Positions 1-8,767 of a stretch of DNA of 64,000 nucleotides are shown one piece after another. Where the stretch lies: NCBI GenBank assembly GCA_945860225.1, contig CAMAPT010000018.1, forward strand, positions 1-64,000, in the 5' to 3' direction. The stretch is from Chitinophaga pinensis (GTDB taxonomy: Bacteria > Bacteroidota > Bacteroidia > B-17B0 > Aurantibacillaceae). The first letter of the stretch is position 1. Every line of letters starts with the position of its first letter. The translations under genes were made by a program, and so were the position numbers. The notes beneath the pieces were generated by a model. It made no database searches. It was given only the letters and a program-made list of their open reading frames with translations, and had not been told where the DNA came from.

Positions 1-2
1 GT

Positions 3-89
3 TATAAACTACCTTTTCTTGCTTTATCGACATCAATCTTATTGCTGGCAGGTTGTTCTCCAACAGAGCCTACTTCTTCTTCAGACTGA
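3..89 (+). CDS. 3' part of a very short lipoprotein ORF (left edge)
   Basis: An open frame enters from the left edge and ends at TGA 87-89. It reads as a lipoprotein signal peptide: a Lys, a hydrophobic stretch, the lipobox Leu-Ala-Gly-Cys, then Ser/Thr/Pro-rich residues (SPTEPTSSSD) and a stop. The start codon lies outside the window. The mature part would be only about 11 residues, so this is either a tiny lipoprotein or the 5' remnant of a longer gene. After the stop, another frame stays open to about 170 and reads RPFYKLFLRNPP, which could be a frameshifted continuation. No function can be assigned. Confidence 0.35.
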   Translation, partial: YKLPFLALSTSILLLAGCSPTEPTSSSD

Positions 90-206
90 CGAGGCCATTT
101 TACAAATTATTTTTGAGAAATCCACCAACCATTTTTCAGTACATTACCATTTAGCCTAATATTTTAAACCGATCCTTTTAAAAATGAAGCATTTAGCTTT
201 AACGCT

Positions 207-242
207 CAATAAAAAATCCACTTAATAGTGGATTTTTTATTG
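207..242. terminator. Bidirectional intrinsic terminator downstream of ftsH
   Basis: A perfect 16-bp stem (207-222 with 227-242) around the loop TAAT, with A-tract and T-tract arms, so it has a U-run in both directions. It lies about 60 bp beyond the ftsH stop on the minus strand and also faces the fragment entering from the left. Confidence 0.75.
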
Positions 243-300
243 AGGAATATATCATAAATATTAATGTTCCTTATTTGATAATCATTAAATGTTATAGCTA

Positions 301-2439
301 TTAAGCAATTTGATTATCGTTAGCATTACTAGGGTTAGTTACTATAACTGTTTTTTCTTTTTCTTCTGCAACATACTTTTCAAAAGGTCGTTTACCAAAA
401 ATAGCTTCTAAATCCTCCTTAAAGATAACTTCCTTATCTAACAATTGTTCAGCTAATTGAGTTAATTTAGCTTTGTTGGCAATTAAAATTGCCTTGGTCC
501 TTGCATAGGCAATATCTATCATTTTTTTGACCTCTTCATCAATAATTTTAGCAGTATTTTCACTGTACGGTTTATTTAAACTATATTCATTTTGACCTGT
601 GCTATCGTAATAACTTACATTTCCAATCTTTTCATTTAATCCATAATATACAATGCTAGCATAGGCTTGTCGAGTTATTTTTTCTAAATCGCTTAAAGCC
701 CCCGTGGAAATTTTCCCGAAAATAACTTCTTCGGCTGCTCTTCCGCCCAAAGTGGCACACATTTCATCGACAATTTGCTCGGTCGTTGTAATTTGGCGCT
801 CCTCAGGCAAGTACCATGCGGCCCCCAAAGAACGACCTCTAGGAACAATTGTTACCTTAATTAAAGGAGATGCATGCTCGCACATCCAACTCACGGTAGC
901 ATGACCGGCCTCGTGAAAGGCAATCACTCGTTTTTCGGCAGGTGTAATAATTTTATTTTTCTTTTCAAGACCTGCGATAATTCTGTCAACAGCATCTAAA
1001 AAATCTTGTTTATTGACTTGTTTTTTATTGGCGCGAGCTGCTATTAATGCCGCCTCATTACAAATATTTGCAATGTCTGCACCACTAAACCCTGGCGTTT
1101 GTTTGGCCAAAAATTCAATATCAACAGAATCGTCAGTTTTAATTTTTTTCAAATGAACTTTAAATATTTCTTGGCGTTCAATTACATCTGGCATGTCAAC
1201 ATAAATTTGTCTATCAAAACGTCCGGCACGCATTAATGCTCGATCTAATATATCAGCCCTGTTGGTAGCAGCTAAAATAATAACACCGCTATTAGTTCCA
1301 AAGCCATCCATCTCTGTTAATAGCTGATTTAATGTGTTTTCTCTTTCATCATTTCCTCCAGCCGCTGCATTTTTGCCACGAGCTCGTCCAATGGCATCTA
1401 TTTCATCTATGAAAATAATACAAGGAGCTTTTTCTTTAGCTTGTTTAAATAAATCTCTAACACGAGAAGCTCCAACTCCAACAAACATCTCAACGAAATC
1501 GGAACCAGATAATGAGAAAAAAGGCACTTTGGCTTCACCAGCAACTGCTTTTGCTAATAAAGTTTTACCTGTTCCCGGAGGCCCAACTAATAAAGCTCCT
1601 TTTGGAATTTTCGCTCCTAAATCTGTGTATTTTTTAGGGTTTTTTAAGAAATCAACAATTTCCATAATTTCAATCTTCGCGCCATCTAATCCTGCAACAT
1701 CGTTAAATGTTACATTAACATTTGAATCTTTATCAAAAAGAACAGCCTTCGATTTTCCGATATTGAAAATTTGCCCCGCTCCTCCAGCTCCACCTCCGCC
1801 CATACGACGCATCATTACTATCCAAAGAACTACCATAATGGCAATTGGTAACATCCATCCCAAATGATCACTCCATTCTGTTCTATCTTCTCTTGACGGA
1901 GAAACACGAAGGTATACAGGTATATTGGCATTGTTTTGAACTGAACGAACTTGTTCTAAAAAATCCTTAACATCAGGTATAGATATTTTGAAGTGAGGTC
2001 CCGGAACGTTTTTAGGTTCTGCAAAATACGGTGTCATTTTTCCGGATTTATCAATCACCGAATAACGTGGTAATTTTAAACTATCCTGATTAATTTTTAT
2101 TTCGGCAAATTTTTCGTTAACAATCACAATTTCTCTTACATCGCCTTTAGCTAGCATGTTTTGTTCAAATTGAGTTTGTCCAATTTCGTAAATTCTTCCT
2201 TCAAATTCTTGACCAAAGAACACGAATCCCAAAAGTCCTACAATAACTAAACCGTATATCCAGTAAAAACTATTACCACCATTATTCCCATTGTTATTAG
2301 AACCTCCAAAAGGATTAGATGCTTTTTTTCCAAAGCGATCCTTCATTTTTTCAAATTGTTTTTTTCTTTCCTCTTCAGGAGAAGAAACCGGAGTGGGTTC
2401 GGTGTTTTCCTGTATATTTTCTTTTTGTTCGTCGCTCAT
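301..2439 (-). CDS. ftsH: ATP-dependent zinc metalloprotease FtsH
   Basis: Membrane-bound AAA+ protease that degrades unassembled membrane proteins and regulatory proteins. Visible domains in order: a charged, Asn/Gly-rich cytoplasmic N-terminus (1-57), TM1 at about 58-76, a periplasmic FtsH-ext domain, TM2 at about 192-210 followed by a Gly-rich linker, and an AAA module with Walker A GPPGTGKT (286-293), Walker B IIFIDE (341-346) and an SRH ending in RAGRFDR. The M41 protease follows with zinc motif HEAGH (509-513). At 712 aa it is slightly longer than E. coli FtsH because of the N-terminal extension, as is common in Bacteroidota. It lies 37 bp downstream of rsfS on the same strand, the usual rsfS-ftsH pair. 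Transcription probably ends at the hairpin at 207-242. Confidence 0.97.
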   Translation of the reverse strand: MSDEQKENIQENTEPTPVSSPEEERKKQFEKMKDRFGKKASNPFGGSNNNGNNGGNSFYWIYGLVIVGLLGFVFFGQEFEGRIYEIGQTQFEQNMLAKGDVREIVIVNEKFAEIKINQDSLKLPRYSVIDKSGKMTPYFAEPKNVPGPHFKISIPDVKDFLEQVRSVQNNANIPVYLRVSPSREDRTEWSDHLGWMLPIAIMVVLWIVMMRRMGGGGAGGAGQIFNIGKSKAVLFDKDSNVNVTFNDVAGLDGAKIEIMEIVDFLKNPKKYTDLGAKIPKGALLVGPPGTGKTLLAKAVAGEAKVPFFSLSGSDFVEMFVGVGASRVRDLFKQAKEKAPCIIFIDEIDAIGRARGKNAAAGGNDERENTLNQLLTEMDGFGTNSGVIILAATNRADILDRALMRAGRFDRQIYVDMPDVIERQEIFKVHLKKIKTDDSVDIEFLAKQTPGFSGADIANICNEAALIAARANKKQVNKQDFLDAVDRIIAGLEKKNKIITPAEKRVIAFHEAGHATVSWMCEHASPLIKVTIVPRGRSLGAAWYLPEERQITTTEQIVDEMCATLGGRAAEEVIFGKISTGALSDLEKITRQAYASIVYYGLNEKIGNVSYYDSTGQNEYSLNKPYSENTAKIIDEEVKKMIDIAYARTKAILIANKAKLTQLAEQLLDKEVIFKEDLEAIFGKRPFEKYVAEEKEKTVIVTNPSNANDNQIA

Positions 2440-2476
2440 AATTCAATTGTTAACTTATGGTTGATATGTTTGTTTT

Positions 2477-3022
2477 TTAGTCAGCGATATTGGTTACTTG
2501 ACCATCTGCCCATAGTCCTTCGATATTGTAAAATTCTCGTGTTGTTTTCATGAAAACGTGAGCTACAATGTTCACATAATCAATAAGAATCCATTCAGCA
2601 TTTTGATACCCTTCGCTGTGATATGGCTTTTCTCCAGTGTTTTTAATAACCGATTCTTCTAAAGAATCAGCAATCGCATGAACGTGGGTTGAACTGTCAG
2701 CATCACAAATTATAAAGTAGTCGGCTATCCTGTTCTCTAATTCAGAAATGTTAATAATGGTGATATTTTTTGCTTTTTTATCTTTCATTCCCTCTACTAT
2801 AGAATCAAGTAAACTAGTAGTTTGCTCTTTTGTAGCGGATTTTCTAGGACGTTTAGCGCCACTAGTGATTTTCTTTTTATTTTCGGTATTAGCAATACGA
2901 TTGGCTTCTTTTTGCGCTTCTTCTTTTTCAGTGAGAGGTTTTTTTGCAACTTTTTTAGGGGATGCTTTTTTTACTGAACTCGCTTTCTTCGTTGCACTTT
3001 TTTTTACAGGTATTTTTGACAT
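2477..3022 (-). CDS. rsfS: Ribosome silencing factor RsfS (Iojap family) with basic N-terminal extension
   Basis: RsfS binds ribosomal protein L14 on the 50S subunit and blocks joining to the 30S subunit when nutrients are short. The C-terminal ~115 residues carry the RsfS fold, with the typical stretches NITIINISELENRIADYFII, a Thr-His-Val helix and a terminal EGLWADG. The first ~65 residues are an unusual Lys/Ala/Ser-rich tail (KKSATKKASSVKKASPKK and similar) that is absent from the roughly 105-aa proteobacterial proteins. The gene is divergent from birA and is the first gene of an rsfS-ftsH transcription unit. A minus-strand TAAATTTG (3077-3084) fits its -7 element. Confidence 0.93.
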   Translation of the reverse strand: MSKIPVKKSATKKASSVKKASPKKVAKKPLTEKEEAQKEANRIANTENKKKITSGAKRPRKSATKEQTTSLLDSIVEGMKDKKAKNITIINISELENRIADYFIICDADSSTHVHAIADSLEESVIKNTGEKPYHSEGYQNAEWILIDYVNIVAHVFMKTTREFYNIEGLWADGQVTNIAD

Positions 3023-3031
3023 ATTTTTTTA

Positions 3032-3061
3032 TTGCTATTGCTATTCCGTTTTTTACTTTTG
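3032..3061 (+). promoter_or_regulatory. Bacteroidota-type promoter of birA
   Basis: TTG at 3032-3034 and TACTTTTG at 3054-3061 match the Bacteroidota primary-sigma consensus TTG-N19-TAnnTTTG exactly. Transcription is predicted near 3067, about 30 nt before the birA ATG. Confidence 0.6.
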
Positions 3062-3076
3062 TTTACTTATGAAAAA

Positions 3077-3084
3077 CAAATTTA
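3077..3084 (-). promoter_or_regulatory. -7 element of the rsfS-ftsH promoter
   Basis: Read on the minus strand this is TAAATTTG, an exact TAnnTTTG element. The predicted start is near 3070, only a few bases from the predicted divergent birA start. No clear TTG is seen at the expected -33 position. Confidence 0.45.
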
Positions 3085-3098
3085 ACCTTTTTGACTAA

Positions 3099-3866
3099 AT
3101 GGAAACATTGTTTATTGGAAAGAACTTGCTTTTTTTACACGAAGTAGAAAGCACCAATACTTATGCCATAGACTTGTTAAGAAGTGTTAATGTGATTGAG
3201 GGTACAATTATCTACGCTAATCATCAAACAAAAGGTAAAGGTCAGAGAGGGGCTTCTTGGCGCAGTGAAATAGGGCAAAACATTACGGCCTCTTACATTT
3301 TAAAACCTCACTTTTTAAATCAAAAAGATACCTTTTATTTGAGTAAAATAAGTGCGTTGGCAGTTTATGACGCATTGACGGATATTCTTTTAGATAGTCA
3401 TTATGACATAAAAATTAAATGGCCTAATGACATATTAATCAATCGTCATAAAATAGCCGGTATTTTAATTGAAAACACCTTTAGTGCTTCCTCGTTGCAA
3501 TATGCTGTTATAGGAATAGGAATAAACATTAATCAGGTTAATTTTGAGGATATTAACTATTTAGTAACTTCCTTGAAACTTCTTACAAAAATGAATTTTG
3601 AGAAAGAGTATGTTTTAAAATTAGTATCTCTAAAATTAGAAAAATGGTATTTAAAGTTGAAAAATCAACAACTTGAATTTATTGATAATCATTATAAAAA
3701 AGCTTTATATGGGATGGATGAGAAACAAATGTTTAAAAATAGAGATTCAATTGAGTTCGAAGGCGAAATTATTGGAGTTAATCAAAATGGGAAATTGCGA
3801 ATGAAATTAAATGATTTAAAAATTAGGGAGTTTGACATTAAAGAAATTACATTTTTAATTCCTTAA
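3099..3866 (+). CDS. birA: Biotin--[acetyl-CoA-carboxylase] ligase
   Basis: Activates biotin to biotinyl-5'-AMP and transfers it to the biotin carboxyl carrier protein, a step needed for fatty acid synthesis. The biotin/ATP loop is KGKGQRGASW (45-54, family GRGRxGRxW). The catalytic core segment KWPNDILI...KIAGILIE is at about 107-125, and a small C-terminal SH3-like part follows. At 255 aa it is a monofunctional group I ligase lacking the N-terminal DNA-binding domain of E. coli BirA, so it should not act as a repressor. It is divergent from rsfS, 76 bp apart. Confidence 0.95.
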   Translation: METLFIGKNLLFLHEVESTNTYAIDLLRSVNVIEGTIIYANHQTKGKGQRGASWRSEIGQNITASYILKPHFLNQKDTFYLSKISALAVYDALTDILLDSHYDIKIKWPNDILINRHKIAGILIENTFSASSLQYAVIGIGININQVNFEDINYLVTSLKLLTKMNFEKEYVLKLVSLKLEKWYLKLKNQQLEFIDNHYKKALYGMDEKQMFKNRDSIEFEGEIIGVNQNGKLRMKLNDLKIREFDIKEITFLIP

Positions 3867-3867
3867 C

Positions 3868-3907
3868 TTTTTGAAAAAAAATAGTTCGATTTATTTTTTT
3901 CAAAAAG
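3868..3907 (+). terminator. AT-rich hairpin after birA
   Basis: CTTTTTGAAAAAA (from 3868) pairs with its complement ending at 3907. This is a 13-bp, mostly A-T stem just after the birA stop. It has low stability but is well placed as a weak terminator. Confidence 0.35.
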
Positions 3908-3942
3908 GATTTATACTTTTACGTTAGTTATTAGCATCTTAA

Positions 3943-4008
3943 TATGAAATAGCCATGTGCTGCGCGCACAAACACAAATGAAGATACATGGCGTATACCA
4001 TATGACAA
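3943..4008 (+). repeat. Leader repeat copy A (type 1) upstream of thyA
   Basis: A 66-bp unit beginning TATGAAATAGCCATGTGC and ending ATACCATATGACAA. It shares about 90% identity with copy D, and the similarity continues through the following ~22 bp to the thyA start codon. It contains the inverted repeat GCCATGT...ACATGGC, the small hairpin GTGC-TGCGC-GCAC, and ATGG...CCAT at the 3' end. A promoter-like TACTTTTA (3914-3921, one mismatch to TAnnTTTG) lies just upstream, so the repeat is probably transcribed as part of the thyA leader. Confidence 0.85.
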
Positions 4009-4032
4009 CTAAAAAGCAATGAAAATCTACAT

Positions 4033-4827
4033 ATGAAACAATATCACGATTTAATGAATCACGTTTTACAAAATGGCGTGAAAAAAGAAGATAGAACAGG
4101 GACAGGTACGATCAGTGTTTTTGGATATCAGATGCGTTACAATTTAGCTGACGGATTTCCTTTGTTGACCACCAAAAAATTACATACTAAATCTATTATA
4201 CACGAATTATTGTGGTTTTTAAAAGGAGATACTAATATCAAGTATTTAAAAGAACATGGTGTTAATATTTGGGACGAATGGGCAGATGAAAACGGGGACT
4301 TAGGACCAGTTTATGGCTACCAATGGAGAAATTGGCCTACACCAAATGGAGAACACATTGATCAAATTTCTCAAGTAGTAGAAATGATAAAAAAGAATCC
4401 GGATTCTAGAAGATTAATTGTAAGCGCATGGAATGTGGCCGACATTAATCAAATGAAATTACCGCCTTGTCATGCTTTTTTTCAATTTTATGTTGCTGAT
4501 AGCAAATTAAGTTGCCAATTATACCAAAGGAGTGCAGATATTTTCCTTGGTGTTCCGTTTAACATAGCCTCTTATGCTTTATTAACGATGATGATAGCAC
4601 AGGTGTGCGGGTTGAAAGTAGGTGATTTTGTTCATACTTTAGGAGATGCTCACTTATACTCTAATCATATCGAACAGGCTAAGTTACAATTAACTAGAGA
4701 TTTACGTTCTTTGCCGACAATGAAAATAAATCCGAAAGTAACTTCTATATTTGATTTCAAATTCGAGGATTTTTCTTTAGAAAATTATAACCCACATCCT
4801 CATATTAAAGCAGAAGTAGCAGTATAA
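4033..4827 (+). CDS. thyA: Thymidylate synthase
   Basis: Converts dUMP to dTMP using methylene-tetrahydrofolate as carbon donor and reductant. At 264 aa it has the same length as E. coli ThyA. The catalytic Cys is C146 in [10 protein letters not shown], the phosphate-binding Arg residues are in DSRRLIV, and the dUMP-binding segment [20 protein letters not shown] follows. The ATG lies exactly one repeat period (89 bp) after the start of leader repeat A, and the sequence around it (ATATGAAA) matches the start of the repeat. No folA lies next to it. Confidence 0.97.
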   Translation: MKQYHDLMNHVLQNGVKKEDRTGTGTISVFGYQMRYNLADGFPLLTTKKLHTKSIIHELLWFLKGDTNIKYLKEHGVNIWDEWADENGDLGPVYGYQWRNWPTPNGEHIDQISQVVEMIKKNPDSRRLIVSAWNVADINQMKLPPCHAFFQFYVADSKLSCQLYQRSADIFLGVPFNIASYALLTMMIAQVCGLKVGDFVHTLGDAHLYSNHIEQAKLQLTRDLRSLPTMKINPKVTSIFDFKFEDFSLENYNPHPHIKAEVAV

Positions 4828-4863
4828 AATGACAATATTTTTTTTCAGTATTTAGAATACAAT

Positions 4864-4871
4864 TAACTTTG
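4864..4871 (+). promoter_or_regulatory. -7 element of the frr promoter
   Basis: TAACTTTG matches TAnnTTTG and lies 15 bp before the frr ATG. TTTTC about 22 bp upstream is a poor -33 element. Confidence 0.5.
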
Positions 4872-4885
4872 CATAAATTAGAATT

Positions 4886-5446
4886 ATGAATGATATAAAA
4901 TCAATATTAGAACAAGCAAGAATACAAATGGAGAAAACAATTTCTCATTTGGAAACTGAGTTAGCAAAAATAAGAGCAGGAAAAGCAAATCCGGCCATGT
5001 TGGATAGTGTGCATGTTGATTATTATGGTGCTCGGACTATTTTGAGCAATGTAGCTAGCGTAAATACCCAAGATTCAAGAACTATTTTGATTCAGCCTTG
5101 GGAAAAATCAATGTTAACACCTATAGAAAAAGCCATTCAGGCAGCAAATTTGGGATTCAATCCTCAAAATGATGGCGCATTAATTCGCATTATTGTTCCA
5201 CCTTTAACAGAAGAACGACGTAAAGATTTAGTTAAAACCTCTAAATCATGTGGTGAAGATGCTAAAGTAGGGTTGAGAACAATTCGTAAAGATTCAATTG
5301 ATAAAATTAAAGCCTTACAAAAAGCTGGATTACCTGAAGATGAGGCAAAAAGTGGTGAAGCAAAAATGCAAATTTTAGTGGATGAATTTTCAGTAAAATG
5401 TGAAAAACACTTAGAACAAAAAGAAAAAGAAATTTTGACTGTATAA
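4886..5446 (+). CDS. frr: Ribosome recycling factor
   Basis: Works with EF-G to split post-termination 70S complexes. At 186 aa it has the standard family length. The three-helix-bundle part carries the family landmarks LAKIRAGKANPAMLD and RTILIQPWEKSMLTPIEKAI, then LTEERRKDLVK and a C-terminal helix ending in a Lys/Glu-rich segment. It has its own TAnnTTTG-type element upstream and ends before a very strong terminator shared with glmS. pyrH, its frequent partner, is not adjacent. Confidence 0.97.
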   Translation: MNDIKSILEQARIQMEKTISHLETELAKIRAGKANPAMLDSVHVDYYGARTILSNVASVNTQDSRTILIQPWEKSMLTPIEKAIQAANLGFNPQNDGALIRIIVPPLTEERRKDLVKTSKSCGEDAKVGLRTIRKDSIDKIKALQKAGLPEDEAKSGEAKMQILVDEFSVKCEKHLEQKEKEILTV

Positions 5447-5486
5447 CTTTTTGTTTTTGAAATTTATTCGATTTAAAAAAATAATT

Positions 5487-5530
5487 AAAAACTCAAAACC
5501 TCGATAGAAATATCGAGGTTTTGAGTTTTT
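5487..5530. terminator. Shared bidirectional terminator between frr and glmS
   Basis: A perfect 20-bp stem (5487-5506 with 5511-5530) capped by a GAAA tetraloop with an A/T tract on each side. It serves the convergent frr (+) and glmS (-). Confidence 0.88.
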
Positions 5531-5563
5531 ATAAATATATGTTAACTGTCTTTTTTATGTTTT

Positions 5564-7411
5564 TTATTCAACAGTAACGCTTTTGGCTAGATTTCTCGGT
5601 TGATCTACATTGCAACCTCTCATGACAGCAATGTGGTATGACAATAATTGTAAAGGAACAACGGAAAGCAAAGGCACCAATGACTCATCTGTTTCAGGAA
5701 TTTCAATAGTATAATCTGCCATAGATTTTACATCTTGGTCTCCCGAGGTAACAACGGCTATTATTTGACCTTTTCGAGCTTTTACCTCTTGAATGTTACT
5801 AACTACTTTTTCATAATTAGCGCCTTTAGTTGCAATAACAAAAACAGGCATAGCCTCGTCAATTAAAGCTATTGGACCATGTTTCATTTCGGCAGCAGGA
5901 TAGCCTTCTGCATGAATATATGAAATTTCTTTTAATTTAAGAGCTCCTTCAAGTGCAACTGGAAAAGAATATCCTCGCCCTAAATATAATGCATTAGAGG
6001 CGTCTTTGTATTTTGCAGCAATTTTTTTGATCGACTCATTTAATGCCAATACTTTTTCTACTTGACTTGGTATGGTTTCAATTTCATAAAGTAATTGTCT
6101 ATAACGACTTTCGCCCATGCTTCCTTTTAATTTTGCCACATGTAAAGCCATTAAAGTTAAAACAGTTACTTGAGCAGTAAAGGCTTTGGTAGATGCTACA
6201 CCTATTTCAGGCCCTGCATGAGTATAAGATCCGGCATGAGTTGCTCTTGCTATAGAAGAACCAACTACATTACATACTCCAAAAATAATAGCGCCTTTTG
6301 TTTTAGCTAGTTCAATGGCAGCTAAGGTGTCAGCTGTTTCTCCGCTTTGAGAAATAGCTATAACGATGTCGTCCGGATAAATAATAGGATTTCTATATCT
6401 AAATTCAGAGGCGTATTCTACTTCAACCGGAACACGAGCATATTCTTCAAATAAGTATTCTGCAACCATACCTGCATGCCATGAAGTACCACATGCTATT
6501 ATGATTATACGTTTTGCATTAATAAATTTAGTTTCGTATTCTTCAATTCCTCCCATTTTCAAATGACCTGTTTCAGAATTTAATCTTCCTCTCATACTAT
6601 CAAAAATAGAACGAGGTTGTTCATAAATTTCTTTCAACATAAAATGGTCATAACCACCTTTTTCAATCGCTTCTAATTCTAATTCTAATTCCTGAACATA
6701 GGGTGTTATTTCTTTATCACGGATTGTTCGTATTTTCAGGTCTTCTCCTCTTTTAATTATTGCTATATGTTCATCTTCAATGTAAACAACGTTTTTTGTG
6801 TATTCTACAATAGGAGATGCATCTGAAGCAATGAAAAATTCATCTTTTCCCACTCCAATAACCATTGGACTTCCTTTTTTTGCAGCGATCAGGGTATCTG
6901 GGTCATTTTTATCAAGTACAACAATAGCATACGCTCCATTTACTTGTTTTAAGGCATCCATTACCGCATACCCTAATTTCATTCCTTTTTCATGACGACG
7001 TATTTCTTCAATTAAGTGAATTAAAACTTCTGTATCTGTTTGAGAAACAAATACATGGCCTCTTTTTTGCAATCCTTCCTTAATAGAAGCGTAATTCTCT
7101 ATGATACCATTATGAATAATAACCAAATCTTTCGTTTGAGAATAATGAGGATGAGAATTGACATCACTTGGTTCTCCATGAGTTGCCCAACGAGTATGTC
7201 CAATACCTATATTTCCTGATTTATCTTTATCTAAACTGAAATCTAGTAAATCAGAAACTTTTCCTTTTTTCTTGTAAACATTTAATTTTCCTTCGGAAGA
7301 AATCATCGCAACCCCCGCACTGTCATATCCTCGGTATTCTAATCTTTGTAATCCCTTAATTAAAACCGGAAACGCGTCGCGATGACCAATATATCCTACA
7401 ATTCCACACAT
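5564..7411 (-). CDS. glmS: Glutamine--fructose-6-phosphate aminotransferase (isomerizing)
   Basis: Makes glucosamine-6-phosphate from fructose-6-phosphate and glutamine, the first step toward UDP-GlcNAc for peptidoglycan and polysaccharide. The N-terminal class II glutamine amidotransferase starts with the nucleophile Cys2 (MCGIVGYIG). It also has RGYDSAG, HTRWATHG and HNGIIENY. Two SIS isomerase domains follow (ACGTSWHAG, SQSGETADTLAA, LGRGYSFPVALEGALKLKE), and the end is NLAKSVTVE. At 615 aa it is full length. No glmS ribozyme is expected in this phylum, and none is visible in the short upstream region. Confidence 0.97.
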   Translation of the reverse strand: MCGIVGYIGHRDAFPVLIKGLQRLEYRGYDSAGVAMISSEGKLNVYKKKGKVSDLLDFSLDKDKSGNIGIGHTRWATHGEPSDVNSHPHYSQTKDLVIIHNGIIENYASIKEGLQKRGHVFVSQTDTEVLIHLIEEIRRHEKGMKLGYAVMDALKQVNGAYAIVVLDKNDPDTLIAAKKGSPMVIGVGKDEFFIASDASPIVEYTKNVVYIEDEHIAIIKRGEDLKIRTIRDKEITPYVQELELELEAIEKGGYDHFMLKEIYEQPRSIFDSMRGRLNSETGHLKMGGIEEYETKFINAKRIIIIACGTSWHAGMVAEYLFEEYARVPVEVEYASEFRYRNPIIYPDDIVIAISQSGETADTLAAIELAKTKGAIIFGVCNVVGSSIARATHAGSYTHAGPEIGVASTKAFTAQVTVLTLMALHVAKLKGSMGESRYRQLLYEIETIPSQVEKVLALNESIKKIAAKYKDASNALYLGRGYSFPVALEGALKLKEISYIHAEGYPAAEMKHGPIALIDEAMPVFVIATKGANYEKVVSNIQEVKARKGQIIAVVTSGDQDVKSMADYTIEIPETDESLVPLLSVVPLQLLSYHIAVMRGCNVDQPRNLAKSVTVE

Positions 7412-7491
7412 AATAATTCAATATAAAAAACTAGGCTAATATAACGCTTTTTTATTGAAAATGAGTGGTTAAATAGGTCTTAAATCAGGAT

Positions 7492-8400
7492 TTAACTCAG
7501 TGAAAATGATTTTAAAGCTTCGGAAAGAGTAGGGTATTGAAACACAAAATTGGAATTAAGTAATTTTTGATCACTAATTCGAGAGCCCTTGAGCAGTATG
7601 TTGGCCATTTCTCCAAATATTAAATGAAGCATAAATTCCGGAACACTAGGCATAAAAAATGGTTTTGATAAACTTTCTGCTAATTTTTCAGAAAATTCTC
7701 TATTAGTTACATGGTCTGGAGCAACAGCATTGTATAATCCTGATAATTTAGGATTAAACAGTGCTTGATGAAAAATGGACACCAAATCGTCTAAATGTAT
7801 CCAAGGCATGTATTGTAAACCGCTGCCCGTAGGAGATCCCAAACCTAATTTGAAAATTGGTAATAGTTTAGCTAAGGCTCCTCCTTTATAGCTCAATACG
7901 ATGCCTATTCTTAAAATACATTTTTTTTGAGTTAAATGCTCTATCTCTTCATAGGATTTCTCCCAATGTAAGCAACTGTATGTTAAAAAATCATCATTTC
8001 CCAAATCTGTTTCTGAAAATATTTTGTTGGAGGTAATCATACCATATATCCCAATAGCACTAGCACCAACAAAAGATTTGAGTTGTATTTGTTTTTTTTT
8101 AACTACACTCGTAATGAGTGCCATACTATTTACTCGCGAATCAATAATTTCTTTTTTACGTGCCTCTGTCCAACGAGAATCGGCTATTCCTGCTCCTGCT
8201 AAATGAATAATATGTTCAACATTGTCAAATGCTGATTCGTCAATCTTTTGAGATTTAACGTCCCAAAAAAAAGATTTAATTTTTGATAAACTTTTTGGAT
8301 TCCTAGATAATATCCGGACTTCATGTCCCTCTGAGATCAAACGATTACTCAACGCTTTTCCGACTAAACCTGTTCCGCCTGTGATTAAAATAATTGCCAT
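7492..8400 (-). CDS. TIGR01777-family NAD(P)-binding epimerase-like protein
   Basis: An atypical short-chain dehydrogenase of the YfcH/SulA-like TIGR01777 family. The N-terminal dinucleotide motif is ITGGTGLVGKAL, followed by LAGAGI, ASAIGIYG and a PWIHLDDLV segment. The C-terminal DUF1731-like part has AVAPDHVTNREFSEKLA. At 302 aa it is typical. The physiological substrate of this family is not known. It is divergent from the ferredoxin gene at 8453, 52 bp away. Confidence 0.9.
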   Translation of the reverse strand: MAIILITGGTGLVGKALSNRLISEGHEVRILSRNPKSLSKIKSFFWDVKSQKIDESAFDNVEHIIHLAGAGIADSRWTEARKKEIIDSRVNSMALITSVVKKKQIQLKSFVGASAIGIYGMITSNKIFSETDLGNDDFLTYSCLHWEKSYEEIEHLTQKKCILRIGIVLSYKGGALAKLLPIFKLGLGSPTGSGLQYMPWIHLDDLVSIFHQALFNPKLSGLYNAVAPDHVTNREFSEKLAESLSKPFFMPSVPEFMLHLIFGEMANILLKGSRISDQKLLNSNFVFQYPTLSEALKSFSLS

Positions 8401-8423
8401 ACCATTAAGTTACAAATTAGATG

Positions 8424-8431
8424 TAGATTTG
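8424..8431 (+). promoter_or_regulatory. -7 element upstream of the ferredoxin gene
   Basis: TAGATTTG fits TAnnTTTG. Its position supports the ATG at 8453 rather than the farther upstream ATG at 8381, which overlaps the divergent gene. Confidence 0.45.
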
Positions 8432-8452
8432 TTCAATGATAAATGTTTCTAT

Positions 8453-8767
8453 ATGACACCTATTTTCGACATACATATATTTGTTTGCACTAATCAACGC
8501 ACAGGAACAGAACGTTTAAGTTGTGGAGAATCTCATGGATTAGAATTAGTCGCAGAATTTAAAAAATTGGTTAAAGATTTAAATATTGGGTTGAAAATTC
8601 GTGCAAATAAGAGTGGGTGTTTGGGAATTTGTGATTTTGGACCTACGGTTGCTATTTATCCGGAAGGTGTTTTTTATGTTGGTGTAAAAAAACAAGATGT
8701 TAAAGAAATTATAGATTCTCATATTTTAAATAAAACACCTGTTGAACGATTATTATTTCAAAAATGA
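8453..8767 (+). CDS. Thioredoxin-like [2Fe-2S] ferredoxin
   Basis: A 104-aa protein resembling Shethna-type/NuoE-like thioredoxin-fold ferredoxins. It has cysteines in FVCTNQR, LSCGES and the pair SGCLGIC, then the typical GPTVAIYPEGVFYVGV strand. It is presumably an electron carrier; the partner is unknown. I chose the ATG at 8453 because it starts just before the first beta strand (TPIFDIHIFVCT), whereas the longer frame overlaps the divergent gene. It overlaps the next ORF by 4 bp (ATGA), indicating translational coupling. Confidence 0.85.
   Translation: MTPIFDIHIFVCTNQRTGTERLSCGESHGLELVAEFKKLVKDLNIGLKIRANKSGCLGICDFGPTVAIYPEGVFYVGVKKQDVKEIIDSHILNKTPVERLLFQK

Noticed and set aside
704-1867. 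Open frames on the plus strand opposite ftsH
   Set aside because: They mirror conserved ftsH codons, have no recognisable domain, and no promoter; ftsH coding is certain.
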